Part shown: piece after piece, positions 38,053 through 49,627 of the stretch | How positions within the stretch are numbered: position 1 is the first letter of the stretch | How the letters are laid out: each line of letters opens with the position of its first letter | From: Chrysomallon squamiferum | Taxonomy: Eukaryota > Mollusca > Gastropoda > Neomphalida > Peltospiridae | Length of the DNA: 64,000 nt | Assembly (NCBI GenBank): GCA_012295275.1 | Contig: CM022671.1 | Location: 21,557,822-21,621,821 of the forward strand | Direction of reading: 5' to 3' | Made by a program: the position numbers and the translations under genes | Notes under the pieces: model-generated | Databases searched by the model: none | What the model saw: only the letters and a program-made list of their open reading frames with translations | Told to the model about the DNA's origin: nothing

Positions 38053-41000
38053 ATTAAATTTTGTTCAGTATTGCATTGTGCATCACCATGGAAATTTCAG
38101 AGATCACACTGCTGAAATGTAACACAATTTGCCATCCATATTGTTTTAGATTAGTTTTAAATTTTGAGACCTTTTGCAAATCAGAATTTTGAAAAGAAGG
38201 TGTTATCGGAGAAGCATTGGGTCAGTTAATTCACCAGGACAAAGGTTTGAGTAGCTTATTTATTTCTTTATTTTGAAAAAATCAACACATCTTCATAAAC
38301 AGCAGTTTATTGAATGGTCAAGGTTGTTACATGATAAATACAAGTTTAATTATAAATTTATTAAAATTTTTATAGAACAGGAACAATATTTAATCATCAG
38401 AATAATTTCATCAACAAACATAATTCTGATGTGTGAATTAAATACATAAATTTTTATTTTTTTATTTCTCCACACATTTCAGCAATTTTACAAATTATTT
38501 TTATACATACATGAAATATTATGTAATAGCAACAAAAATGTTTAAAAATGTAGAGTAAAACACAAAACATTGCACCCAGCCAAAATATATTTGTCAAACA
38601 AATAACCATAAAAAATAAAAATATATTTAAAAATAAATTTTTTTTTAATAATAATAATAATAATAATAATAAAATAATAATAATAATATGAAATACAATC
38701 AAACCAAATTAAACAGGACCAAAAATCAATCAATCTTCATATGCTGACACAGAAAAAAGTAAATAAAAAAAAAAAAAAAAAAAAGATAATATGGTAAAAT
38801 TGAAACATAATTGTTTTGAGGGGTCAGTGGAGAGAAAATACCTAATTCATTTTTTGAAATTTCAGTTTTATATTATCCTCAGTTTTCAATAATCATTTTA
38901 ACAAGTACAAAAGATTTTTAGTTCTACAGACTAACACTTGGTTATTTAACTTATCAAAAAAGCTTTGAAAATATACCTCTTTTTTTTTCTTTCTTTTTTT
39001 ATGTCAAAACCATTACCTTCATAATTGCAAACAGGTATGTTTAATTTATTTTATTGCAGATAGATTATGCACATTATTTACAGTTTGTTCCCATGGACTT
39101 TGAATAAAGGATAATTTGCCAGAATTTTAATTAAACAAACCTCTTGCAACTTTATATAAAACAAAAACTGATAAAAAAACAAAACAAATAAATAATTTTA
39201 TTAGATGTCTTTTATCTACAACCAATTAAAAAAATAAAATAAAATAAAAAATAAATAAATAAATAAAAAAAAAAAAGAAAATAATTAATTAAGCCTATTT
39301 CTGCATTTAACCATTAATATCATGTATCTGAAAGCAGACATTACAATTTAGCATATTTCTTTAGCAAAATAGGTCAATAAATGTACTGACAAATAAATAA
39401 ATAAAGAAAAACAAACAGATAAATAAATAAAATTAATTAATTAATTAATAGGTAAAAGCAGAAGCAAATCAAAACTGAAAAGAAAAACAATATTTGAATT
39501 ATGTCCCTTTTTTTAATGACGTCACAGTTCATCAGTCAAACATGACAACTGTTTACATAATCATAATGATAACAAACAAACATGCTAACTAGTTTACGTG
39601 TTGTAAATGGTTTGTTTTTTGTTAAATCATTCAGAGCACAATTTGTATATACATATAATCAAATAATCCAAGAGTAATTCAGAAATTGAAAAAACATTTC
39701 AAAGTCAAAATATGTGCTCTGAATGATTATAACATAAATTCTGGATTGTAATGAAAATGAACACAATGATAATAATAATAATAAAGTGATTGACACTTTA
39801 TGTTTACACTAATAAAAGTTGGAACAAGTCAAATAGATAAATCCAAAACTGTACAGTTAAGTTTAAAATTTGTGTATTATTTGTTGATGAACAATTTATG
39901 CCTTACTTATATATTAATAAAACTACTAAACATTCTTTTCTTCTTTTTTTTTTTTTCCCCAGCCCAGTCAGAAAGTTCCATAATGGGAAAATTGAAAATA
40001 AGATTCTTGAAGAAAAAAAAGTTTTATATAGTTCCAAAATAATGGTGTAATGTTTCTTAATGCATGTGGATCTGTCTCAGATTTAAACATACAAATGGTA
40101 TTTAAAGAATAATACAAATATATAAATGATATACAACCCAGTGAAAATAAGTGTGACGTAACACAGGGTAATAACACTGATAGTGACATTATGCAATCAA
40201 ACCAATTTCTTTCTTTATTTTTTTTTCTCACTTTAAAAACAAAAATGAACAGCATTGGCTACAAGTAAGCATTCAAAACCAATTTTCATATACACCAGAA
40301 TATGACATTTAAAAAATAGAAAAACTTGAAGAAACAAAACAGGAAAAAAAAAATATTCATCACATTTGAATATGTTGACTCCATTTTTCATATTCCTCAG
40401 ATTTGGGAGAGTTTTTTTTTTTTTTTTTCTTCATTAATTTTGTTCACATCCACATGAATTACTTCAATTTCTTCATATTGCATATATCTTTATGTATATT
40501 TATAAGCAGTCATATATCTTTATTATTGTGCGTATTTTTTTTTTTATTAAAAAAAAAGAAGACAAAAACAAAAAACTCTTCACATCATGAATTCTGGTTT
40601 TCATTTCTTTGGAATTTATGAATGGTTCTGTCACTATCTGTAATTTTAACATATTGCTTTTGGCAGTTGTTACTCTTTCAAATTTTTTTTTTTTTATATA
40701 TATATTTTTAAAGCATTTGTTTTTATATTGCACCACTGCACTGGAATAATACATTATTTTGATGGTCAGGTTTTCACAAAGTCATCCCATGTAAATCATA
40801 CAATGATTATGTGTGAATCAGGATTTAAGTGAGTAATTAAAATATTTATTTTTATACTGCTGACTGTGTCCATTATGCAAGATGGTTCAATTTATTTTCA
40901 ATTTAAAACATATATTTATCACACTTTCATTTAACAAAAGAAAAATATATTTTAAGATTTTCTTTTCAGTATTAAAAATAATACTAGCATTGTTTTTTCA

Positions 41001-41149
41001 ATAAATAAATAAAAAAATAAAAAATGTAATGTATAATGTAAAAATTTCTCTATAAATGTATAAATTCAAATTTACAAAATTCTGATTAACAGTCCTGTTA
41101 AGAACACAGAAATAGAACTCAAATAAATCCTGATGGACTATAAACAGGG

Positions 41150-42390
41150 TTTTTTTTTTCAGTTTATATCCTGGTGTTTTATAAACAGATTTTTTTTAAT
41201 TTCATTTTATATTCCTTATGATTTATAAACTGACTTCTGCAATTCCCAGAAGACCAGTAACCTAATTCTCTTTATGTATTCTGGTAGACCACAACATTTT
41301 TTTTTTCTGTTTCAGTCCTCAAAGAATTATCTTTATGTGTCTGTTAGGTACATTTCCCAATTTAAAAACAGGGTAGACTCCAAATAAATTTCTCAATTTA
41401 CAACCTGGTCATTTACGTACATCTTTATATACCACAAGGATTTGTACAAATTTTTATACACCAAGTGAATTTATACAAATCGATATAGACATTCAATTAT
41501 TTTGTTGTTGTTACTGAATGACCTGATTCACCTCAAAATCTTTTTCTCATTTTAAAAAAAAAAAAAAAAAAAACCTTATTAAATAACACATAAATAATAT
41601 CCTGATTGATCACAGATAGATTTGTATTACTGCTTTACCACATGAATGATTTCTCACATCACAGTATAACTAGACAGGGAACTAATTTTGTGTGTGTAAC
41701 CTGACAGACCACATGATTATGTCTTTTAGTCTTCAGATTTCTCAAGGTATATCCTGCCTGGCCTCATATAGAATCACATCCAGAACCAAAAAATATATAT
41801 GTGTGTGTGTGTGTGTGTATTTCTCAACATTTATCCTGAACAGTTACAAGGGATTTCTCATTGTGTATCCTGATAAACAAAACATTTTTGTTTCAGTGTT
41901 TATTCAGACTGGCATTTCATAGAGAATTCTCAAGGTGTATTCTTGTAACGAAATTTCAAACAAAACAAATATATTTTTTTCAATATTTAACCTGACAAGT
42001 CACCAGCAATTACACAAGATACAACTTGACTTTTCACAAAATGTCTCAGGCCACACATATATTTATATAAGGTATATCCTTGAAGAAGCCAAATTTCCCC
42101 CTAGATATTCTGGCATAATATATTTCATACTGCATATCCTGATAGACCATATATGTATTTCCATTTGTATATCTTTATACACCAGAGATATAGTTCCAAT
42201 TTATATATCTTTATAGACCACAGATATGCTTTCCAATTATATATCCTGATATAACACAGGTATATTTTCCATTTGCATATCCTGATAGATCACAGACACA
42301 CTTCCCATTTGTATATCCTTGTAGAAAACAAATTTCCAAGTAAAAATTCTGACAGACCATAAACACACTTTGCCTTGAAAAATTACAAAT
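41150..42390. repeat. 36-bp degenerate minisatellite downstream of the GPCR
   Basis: Best copies lie in 42136-42330: 36-base units such as TATCCTGATAGATCACAGAC plus ACACTTCCCATTTGTA. Older copies extend toward 41150 with shared ATCCTG, GACCACA and TTTCNCATTT blocks. On the minus strand the best part reads as a 12-residue repeat (GYANGKYTCVIS-like), open by chance of length. Confidence 0.7.
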
Positions 42391-42473
42391 ACATTCCTCT
42401 TCACTCGCCAACTTCAATTAATTGACACTGTTTGGATTGTTCATTACAGAACTCGTTAACCCAAACATATTTT

Positions 42474-42479
42474 TTTATT
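42474..42479 (-). terminator. Poly(A) signal AATAAA of the GPCR gene
   Basis: AATAAA on the minus strand about 97 bases past the GPCR stop codon. It is the first perfect hexamer noticed downstream, giving a short 3' UTR. AATAAA is common by chance in DNA this AT-rich. Confidence 0.4.
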
Positions 42480-42575
42480 GCTGTGAATTGATAAATCACA
42501 TAAAAAAAAAAAAAAAAAATAGTTTTTAAAACCTAATAAATTTTTTTTTTTTTTGTATAAAAAAGGAATACCCAT

Positions 42576-43886
42576 TTAACACTGGACTTCAAGTGGCAAA
42601 CCTTTATCGTCTAAAATCTCGTCAGGATTATCTGTTCCCATTGACATGGCACCTGGACTTAAAGAAGGCTGGTGGCTAGACGGACCTGCAGAAAGTGTAG
42701 GGTTGCCTAGGTAACTCTCCTCACCATGGTGACAGTGTCTGCAGGGACCGTACTGCATCCCCGGATCCATCGTCACTGTGGATGTCGGTGAAGAAGGCTG
42801 CCGATGTCGAGACATCAGGTACGCAATTGTGTCCCTGTTATATTTTTTATATCGATCACAGTAAACGGAGCTGGCCAGCAGATTGAGGTTTCTGTCAAAT
42901 AAAATATACAACACGGGCTCTATGCTTCCCTGCGACCACGCAATAAAGCTGAATGCCTGGTAAACCTTTGGCGAAACTTTAAAATTAACATCTATGACAA
43001 GAAGCAGGAAGAGTGGGTACCAGCAGATTATAAACTCTATGACTGTCATCACAAAGATTTTCGCTCGATGCTTGGAATCTTCGATGAGAGCACGTATGCT
43101 GCTTGCCGACTGTTTTCTGTGGGGGTCGTCCATGATGGTTATGGAGGTGCGCACCAGCATGGAGACCCGGTTGGGCTGGTTCATTTGAATTTCTTTGTAA
43201 AACTTACACAGGAAATGTGAGGTACCTATGAATGTCAGTGTAATTATCATGATCCACATGATGTTGGCAATGTAGCCCATGGCCTTGCCCAGCATGAAGG
43301 CACAGCTGCCAATTTCGGCATTGAACTCAAAGTAGCCACCAATGAGCGTTGGGCCGAGGTGAACGATGGTGCTGGTGATGTAGACGGTTAGTATTCCAAA
43401 GAGAACACAACAGACACTTCCGCGGGAATTACCTCCAATATTTGTCTCTCCGAAGGTGTACGCTTCAGTGCATATCATCGCCATCAGGTTGAACGATGAC
43501 GCCGTTATGATGATGATGTAGGTTGAACCTTGTAGAGTGCAGTTGCCGACGTTGGCCGAGTGGATCAGGTTGTAGCCGAATGGAATGCAGTACATGGACT
43601 TGAGAAAGTTCAGGAAGCAGCAGTGGATGAGGAATGCACTGGTCATCTTTCGTAAAGTTCTCCGAATCAGAATGGTGATGACCACGACCAAGTTGAGCAC
43701 CATTCCCACCGTCCCTATGAAGTAGAGATAGTACGCCTCCTGGTGATGGGTTTCCTGTGATGACGCCATGCTGGGAGTTTTCGACAAATTGGATACAGCA
43801 GCGGGTTGGAGGGGTTTAATTGCATTCTTATCACTCGTTTCCACAACCACATTGAGAAGAGCGAGGGCAAGTGTATTCTGTGTCAT
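42576..43886 (-). CDS. Orphan rhodopsin-like (class A) GPCR, intact 436 codons
   Basis: A plasma-membrane receptor by fold; ligand unknown. The coding region is a single exon. Layout: N-terminal tail 1-50 (glycosylation motif NLS at 33), TM1 about 52-75 with the conserved Asn of GMVLNLVVV, TM2 83-107, TM3 118-142, TM4 157-182, TM5 203-228, TM6 277-299 with CWYP, TM7 308-331. Cys116 and Cys195 suit the TM3-ECL2 disulphide. Departures from the class: the TM2 Asp position lies in CCFLNFLKS, the DRY box is CTEAY, and NPxxY is EPVLY. The tail 332-436 has a Cys/His patch (PCRHCHH), a possible palmitoylation site, and many Ser/Pro. The sequence has a much higher GC content than its surroundings. The ATG at 43886 has A at -3; an acceptor at 43943-43944 points to an upstream UTR exon. 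The nearest subfamily could not be named. Confidence 0.9.
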   Translation of the reverse strand: MTQNTLALALLNVVVETSDKNAIKPLQPAAVSNLSKTPSMASSQETHHQEAYYLYFIGTVGMVLNLVVVITILIRRTLRKMTSAFLIHCCFLNFLKSMYCIPFGYNLIHSANVGNCTLQGSTYIIIITASSFNLMAMICTEAYTFGETNIGGNSRGSVCCVLFGILTVYITSTIVHLGPTLIGGYFEFNAEIGSCAFMLGKAMGYIANIMWIMIITLTFIGTSHFLCKFYKEIQMNQPNRVSMLVRTSITIMDDPHRKQSASSIRALIEDSKHRAKIFVMTVIEFIICWYPLFLLLVIDVNFKVSPKVYQAFSFIAWSQGSIEPVLYILFDRNLNLLASSVYCDRYKKYNRDTIAYLMSRHRQPSSPTSTVTMDPGMQYGPCRHCHHGEESYLGNPTLSAGPSSHQPSLSPGAMSMGTDNPDEILDDKGLPLEVQC

Positions 43887-43920
43887 CGTACTGCAGAGTC
43901 TTCAAGATGTGTACAGCCAT
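43831..43920 (-). promoter_or_regulatory. Upstream ORF overlapping the GPCR start codon
   Basis: An ATG at 43920 in a strong context (A at -3, G at +4) opens 29 codons in another frame (MAVHILKTLQYDD...) and ends at TGA 43833-43831, 53 bases beyond the main ATG. If the leader is transcribed as inferred, ribosomes starting here would bypass the receptor start, so it could hold translation low. Confidence 0.45.
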
Positions 43921-43942
43921 CGTAAGTTCAGTTCTTCAAGAT
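43887..43942 (-). other. Probable 5' UTR start of the GPCR exon, with splice acceptor
   Basis: On the minus strand GTTATTTCAG ends at 43943, a good acceptor, leaving 56 untranslated bases before the main ATG. An upstream donor and the first exon were not identified, so the promoter lies at an unknown distance above 43.95 kb. Confidence 0.5.
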
Positions 43943-44056
43943 CTGAAATAACAAGGAGAAGCCACCTGTATGTCTGTCTGTGTCTGCCAACATTATATAT
44001 TGTTAGTTAGTTACATAGATAGACAAATAAAATGAAATATTATAGGTATATCAGTC

Positions 44057-44089
<33 letters not shown>

Positions 44090-46839
44090 TATTTCACAAA
44101 GATCCTTTTTTTCCTAAAAAAAGAAAGAAAAAAAAAGTCTACCTAAAATAATGCTAAAAGTAAAAATAGAGAAAAAAAAAAAAAAAGACTAAGGACACCA
44201 TAAAGACATCACTAAATTTGTATCTTTAACAGTTTGCAACACAGCCAAAACAAAGCACTGCATTAATGTTTTTAATAATTAAAATGTTCATCTCTCCTGT
44301 AATACAGAGATATATGGTTTTGGCAAGAATCCTCTGATACATGTTTTATTGCGTTCAATTTTTGTTTGGAATGTATATTTAATACTTTTTTTTTTTTTAT
44401 TTTTTTTTATCAACATAATTTTCAGGAAATGATTCATTTTATTTTATCTCTGATTGCTGATAAATATATCCTGTTGAAAAATAGAAGAGCAATTATTATT
44501 TTTATTTTTCCTGTTTTTTTTAAATTGTTATTTATGTCTGAACTTGGATAAATGTTGAGGACAGAACATCTTAAACTAAGTAAATTAAAAATAAATAAAA
44601 TTAAAAACTAAAACAAAGCAACAACACTAATCAGTAATGCAAAACACATGATGTGCTATAAAAGCCTTATTGGATGTGACAAATCTCTCTGAAGGGTGTT
44701 GTTGGTAGACTGATATATGAGGATCAAAATTAAATAAGAATCATCTCCCAGTATAGCTCTTCCATGGGATGCTTATCAGCATGGAATCCAAATACACTGG
44801 ATGTGCCAAAGAACTTGTATGTGTCAAGAAAGGAAATTGCACTCGTACATATGAAATATATATGTATATTTAAAATACACCTGTTCAAATGATACACAAT
44901 TACACCTGCCAAAATATATAGTACACCTATCTGATCTGCACCAAAGTTGGCACTGCACTTATCCAAGCAATAGACACTGACATTATTCAAATGATACACA
45001 CTGATGATATATACAGAACCTAACCAAAGGATATACAGAACTTACAAGAAAAACATGCAATTAGCCTGAATTACATATATGACATCTTACCAGTTTAGAT
45101 CACCTATTTGAATTACACACAGCACTACTTATCACAATGATATACAGCACCTATCAGAAAGATACCCAGCACCTGTCAGAATGATACCCAGCATCTATCA
45201 GAATGATACCCAGCACCTATCAGAACGATACCCAGCAGCTTTCAGAATGATACTGAGAACCTGTCAGAATGATACAAAGCACCTATCAGAAAGATATGCA
45301 CAGCACCTATCAGAAAGATACCCAGCACCTATCAGAAAGATATGCAGCACCTGTATGAAAGATGTGTAGCACCTTTCAGAATGAAACACAGCACCTATCA
45401 GAAAGATATGCTCAGCAGCACCTGTGTGTATCAAAAGTACTGATGTGAAATCTGAAGGTCTTGTTGCCCACAATGTGTGTATACATGATGTGTGTGTGTG
45501 TTTTGTGTGATTATGTGTGTGTGTGAACAGGCAAATGGCTTTGTTTAACACAGTGGAGTTGATGATCTCACCCATACTGAATTACAAAAGTTACATGTAT
45601 GAAAAATCAATCTGTCTGAAATGTGTGACAGCTGTGCAGCATTCCTCAGTGAGTTGTGAGATAATTACCAGCTAAAACATGCATGAAATCTTTTTAACTT
45701 TATCACTAACACATTCGGTATCCTGTTTTTGATTTTTAACTTGCTTTTTCTTTCTTTAAATATTGTCATGTGAATTGGAAAGAATGTGACTATAAATAGG
45801 ATGGAGTAGTTATAATGTTGTGTGTGTTTGCATTATGTTGTGTGTGTATGTGCGAATGCATGTGTGTGTGTGTATGTGTGAATGTGTGTGTGTGTGAATG
45901 AATGTGATGTGAATATAAAAACTAGATTTAATTAAATACAGATTTTTGTGTGTAAGTTATATGTCTATATATAAGTACTGTATTTGCCTGTGTGTCCAAG
46001 TGTGTATGTGTTTGCGTGTGATGTTTGTATTTATGTATGAAAGAAAATTGTCATAAATACATTAAAATAATAATAATAATAATAAAATAAAAACACATTC
46101 TCACATACACAAAAAAACACCAAAAAAAACAAAAACAAGCAGACTAAGCTATCAGACATTCAGTTAAGAAAACAATCACAGGCCAAAAATGTGTGTGAAT
46201 GTAAATGTTTGTCTTTGTGAGTATGTGAGTGAGAGAGAAGAGAGAGTCAGAAAGAATTAAATATAAAATAAAACAAATAAATATTTCAACTTCTGATTTA
46301 ATGAGAGAAGACAGAAATGGGAATTTTCAGCAAACTGTCACCAACTAATACATATGTAAGTAAGCCACTATCAAACTGCTGAGAGACAAATCAAGTGAAT
46401 CAACAACACAACCAGTCTGTTATTTGTTTTTCTCTCTATTCAACTGTTTCACAACCAAGACAAGCAAAAACCCATAAATCATTTAGTGTCATAATAAAAG
46501 ATTTGCTTTATATCCAGGCAATGCTGTTGATTAAATTTATCAGGTCTTGACAAATAATCGCAGTGCTGCTTAACTTGATAACCGAGTAATCAGACTGGAC
46601 TAAGTAACAGAATTATACAGCATGAAATGTTGAGTGTGAGTGGTGAATTATTTTTTTTTTGTGTGTTTGACAGGGTGTTATAAAGCACACTTGAAATAGT
46701 TCTTGTTTTTAAAATGTTTGAAATCAGACAGGAATGTGTGGTTTGATTGCTAATTTGAAAGTTGTATTTTAAGATTTATTTTATTAGTTTTTATGTAGTA
46801 GTGATTAAATATTAATAATGAATATAGTGTGTGTATGTT

Positions 46840-46870
<31 letters not shown>

Positions 46871-47247
46871 TGCCAGACTGTTTTTGTTTCATTAAAAGTT
46901 TGAGAGATTTATTTGTATCATTTCATTGTTTTGAATTACAGGACAAAACCATATAGTAGATGTGTCTGTATATATCTATATGCATGTCCATGTGTACATG
47001 TATGTATGTATATATATGTATGTATGTATGTATTATGGATGTATGCATGTTTGCATGTATGAACGTGTTTATAAAATAAACTGGAAATACTCATAATACA
47101 CATACAACAAAAAGAGTTCAGAACTGAGCATTATGTAGAGAAAAGAATAAAAGGACTTCTTAATCTGTCACAGATTAGAAATTTACAAAATCTGAAAGGA
47201 ACATCTGTGATCCTGTAACAAGAAGTTCATTTACAATTCTTCTCTGT
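43943..47247. other. Intergenic or GPCR 5' intron, no exon recognised
   Basis: No coding sequence was recognised. It contains a CA tract near 44064-44089, a 22-bp minisatellite (45121-45430) and GT-rich stretches (45480-45900, 46850-46870). The GPCR promoter and first exon may lie in it. Confidence 0.5.
45121..45430. repeat. 22-bp minisatellite, about 12-13 copies
   Basis: The unit is close to AGCACCTATCAGAATGATAC plus CC. Copies vary at AATGA/AAAGA and the final dinucleotide; two carry 2-5 extra bases. Weaker copies precede it from about 44870, suggesting outward decay. Confidence 0.85.
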
Positions 47248-47420
47248 CTAAATTCCTCCAACAGTGCGGACTCCCAGGCTGGGGCAAGTCAGCTGGTACG
47301 TCAGTGTCACATCTGTTTGTGTATATCGATTGACAAATTCGAATGCCAACATCCCATACAAGTTAACATTTTTATTCCAGCTCCTTGTTGGCTGAAATTC
47401 CATCTGCAGCAGATGAAATC
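47248..47420 (-). CDS. Candidate terminal exon of an unrecognised gene
   Basis: On the minus strand a 40-base T/C-rich tract leads to an acceptor-like GCGAG (AG at 47422-47421), then an open frame of about 57 codons ending at TAG 47250-47248. It reads GFHLLQMEFQPTRSWNKNVN and on to TYQLTCPSLGVRTVGGI. Composition is balanced, with Trp, Cys and mixed codons, quite unlike the surrounding repeat. No Met start is needed if it is a last exon. The family was not recognised, and no upstream exon was found toward 64 kb. It could also be a decayed coding fragment. Confidence 0.4.
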
Positions 47421-49092
47421 CTCGCAATGTTTGTTCACAGTAAGAACACGTGAAAAGAAGAGAGAGAATGAAAAAGGAAAAAAAAAAAAAAAAAAAAAAA
47501 AGATTGCATCAGATGAAAAAAAGAAAAGAGAAAAAGATTGTTGTATTTCAAAGAGTGAACAGTAAATAACGCAAAGACTGTGCATTCCGCAAAAAGATCT
47601 TGTCTGCTGCACAAAGTACAGTTAGTCTCTCAAATGTGTGTAATTCAGCCATCTTGGCTTCCAGCAGACGGGAATATTTCCAAATAACAACTTGTTTAAT
47701 ACTTCAAAGATTTTTCATCTTCTTCTTTTTCTTTTACTCAAAGTTTTTTTTATATATATACATATATCAGATTGCAGACATTAATTAATTTCCTATAAAA
47801 AAAAACACAGAAATGGATCCATACATACATGTACATATAAACCTTTAAGTTTATATACAAGCAGATATATCACTTTCTGTCTTGTTTTAAGATCAGTGAA
47901 ACTGTTCAAGAAGAAAGGAAACTTTGCTTTTAATAATGATTTTATGAGATTTTACCACTGCCAACAAAGCTGGTTTCTAATGCATTAATTGCTTCTTTAT
48001 GCCATAAATAAAGTAATTTATTAAAGGAAGTCACACAGATATTTTCGTATCTTAATTGGGAGTGCAGGAAAACCTGGCAACTGTTATTGTAATTCACTGG
48101 GATTTATAAAACAGAATTTAATTAAGCCTGTAATTAATAACAGGAAAGTTCTTTCAGAACACATATTTCTGATTATATATTCTTCCAGACAAAAAAAAAA
48201 AAAAAAAAAAAATTAATAAAACTTAGATTGTATTTACTTATTAATATGTTTTTTTTTTTATTTTTTAGAAATTTATTTATTTATTTATTTATTTTTTTTA
48301 TTATATCTGTTTTGAATTTACTTATTCATATATTAATTTTTAATTTATTAATTTAATATTTTATTTATTTATTTGTTTATTTTGAGTTTACTTATACATT
48401 TATTTATATATTTATAATTATTAACAAAAGATACACATCTTATTCAATACCTAATCAGTTTTAATCCCAGTTAAATAAATAAATAAGTAAATAACTCTCC
48501 TCATAACAATTCATCACCTCAGTCACTTTACATATACACAATCTAAACAGATAAAGATGATTAACTGCGTTAGTATAACAGATGATATTAAACCATAACA
48601 CACTGAATATAAAAACCAACATTTCTAGAAACAAAAAACAACAACAACAACACAACAGTAAACAGGCTTTGCAATGGAAACTTTTTGGTCTTTTTTTTCG
48701 AAACAGTACATCATTCTACTCAAGTAAAAATGACTCAATCTTTATTCCACCAAGAGTCTGGGTGTTCTTTTTATGATTTCGGAAATGTTTCGTGAATGAC
48801 TCGACAAATGCGTCGTGAATGACTTCTTCTAATTAGCTTCCTGCACGGCACTGTCGCATGAAACACGTTCAGCGGCAATAAACCAAGTTTCCTGCAAGAA
48901 GGTCAGTCTGGGAGCTTAACACAAACTACCCAATAAGCTCTTTGTCAATTAAACTTAATTTCATTTATTGCAAAGCAAATTACCCAAGCAAGACGATCGC
49001 GGGATGCGAGGGAGAGATGTGTTGGCTGTCAGAGGATGGAAATGTGGAGGAGTTGTTACAAGGAGAAGAGATATTAGGGAGTTTGTTATTAG

Positions 49093-49188
49093 GAAGAGGT
49101 GTTTAGTTGTTATTAGGAAGAGGTGTTTAGGTGTTATTAGGAAGAGGTGTTTAGTTGTTATTAGGAAGAGGTGTTTAGGTGTTATTAG
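49093..49188. repeat. 24-bp minisatellite, four copies as two 48-bp dimers
   Basis: The unit GAAGAGGTGTTTAGTTGTTA plus TTAG occurs at 49093, 49117, 49141 and 49165 without length change. Base 15 alternates T, G, T, G, so the last duplication copied a dimer. Looser GGAGAGA/TTATTAGG-type repeats continue to about 49460. Confidence 0.9.
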
Positions 49189-49596
49189 GAGGGGATTGAT
49201 GTATGGAATTGTTATAGAAGAAGAGTTATATGGCATTATTATTTGGGGAAGGTATTTAGATATTAGGGGATAGATGTATAGAGTTTTTACGAGGGTGAAG
49301 ATATGTGGAATTATTATTATGGAGAGATGTTTAGATTTTAGGAGAACAGATGTGTTGAACTGTTATTGAGAGGGTGGTGGTGTTAGTGGGGGATATGTTT
49401 GGTGTTGTGGGGAGAGACAGACAGAGTTGTCCTAGGGGAGAGATTATGGAGTTGTCACGAAGGAAAAATATATGAAATTGTCCACTTGAGATATTTCCTG
49501 GCAAAGACGATGGTTTTCGTTGCCTTTCTTTTCATTATGAGATGTTGCAAAAACTGTTTAAATTACATGAAAATCCATTGATTTTTCTAGGGTGAA

Positions 49597-49627
<31 letters not shown>

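Larger units (their letters stand above)
21755..42470. other. Intronic or intergenic region after MTO1 exon 7
   Basis: No coding exon was recognised on either strand in 20.7 kb. The open frames are simple-repeat or short. Contents: duplications and minisatellites listed separately, a SINE fragment near 26.2 kb, CA/TA/CATA tracts (25113-25225, 28250-28330, 29600-29720), long T and A runs, and a locally CpG-containing block near 32.0-32.2 kb. This is intron 7 of MTO1 if that gene continues. Confidence 0.6.

Noticed and set aside
47265-47295. Plus-strand micro-exon reading CGLPGWGKSA, P-loop-like, with acceptor CAACAG and donor GTACGT
   Set aside because: Only 31 bases, no partner exons on this strand, and the opposite strand has a longer open frame with a stop over the same bases.
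47307-47612. Minus-strand 101-codon frame
   Set aside because: It crosses a long poly-A/T run and overlaps the better-supported exon candidate in another frame.
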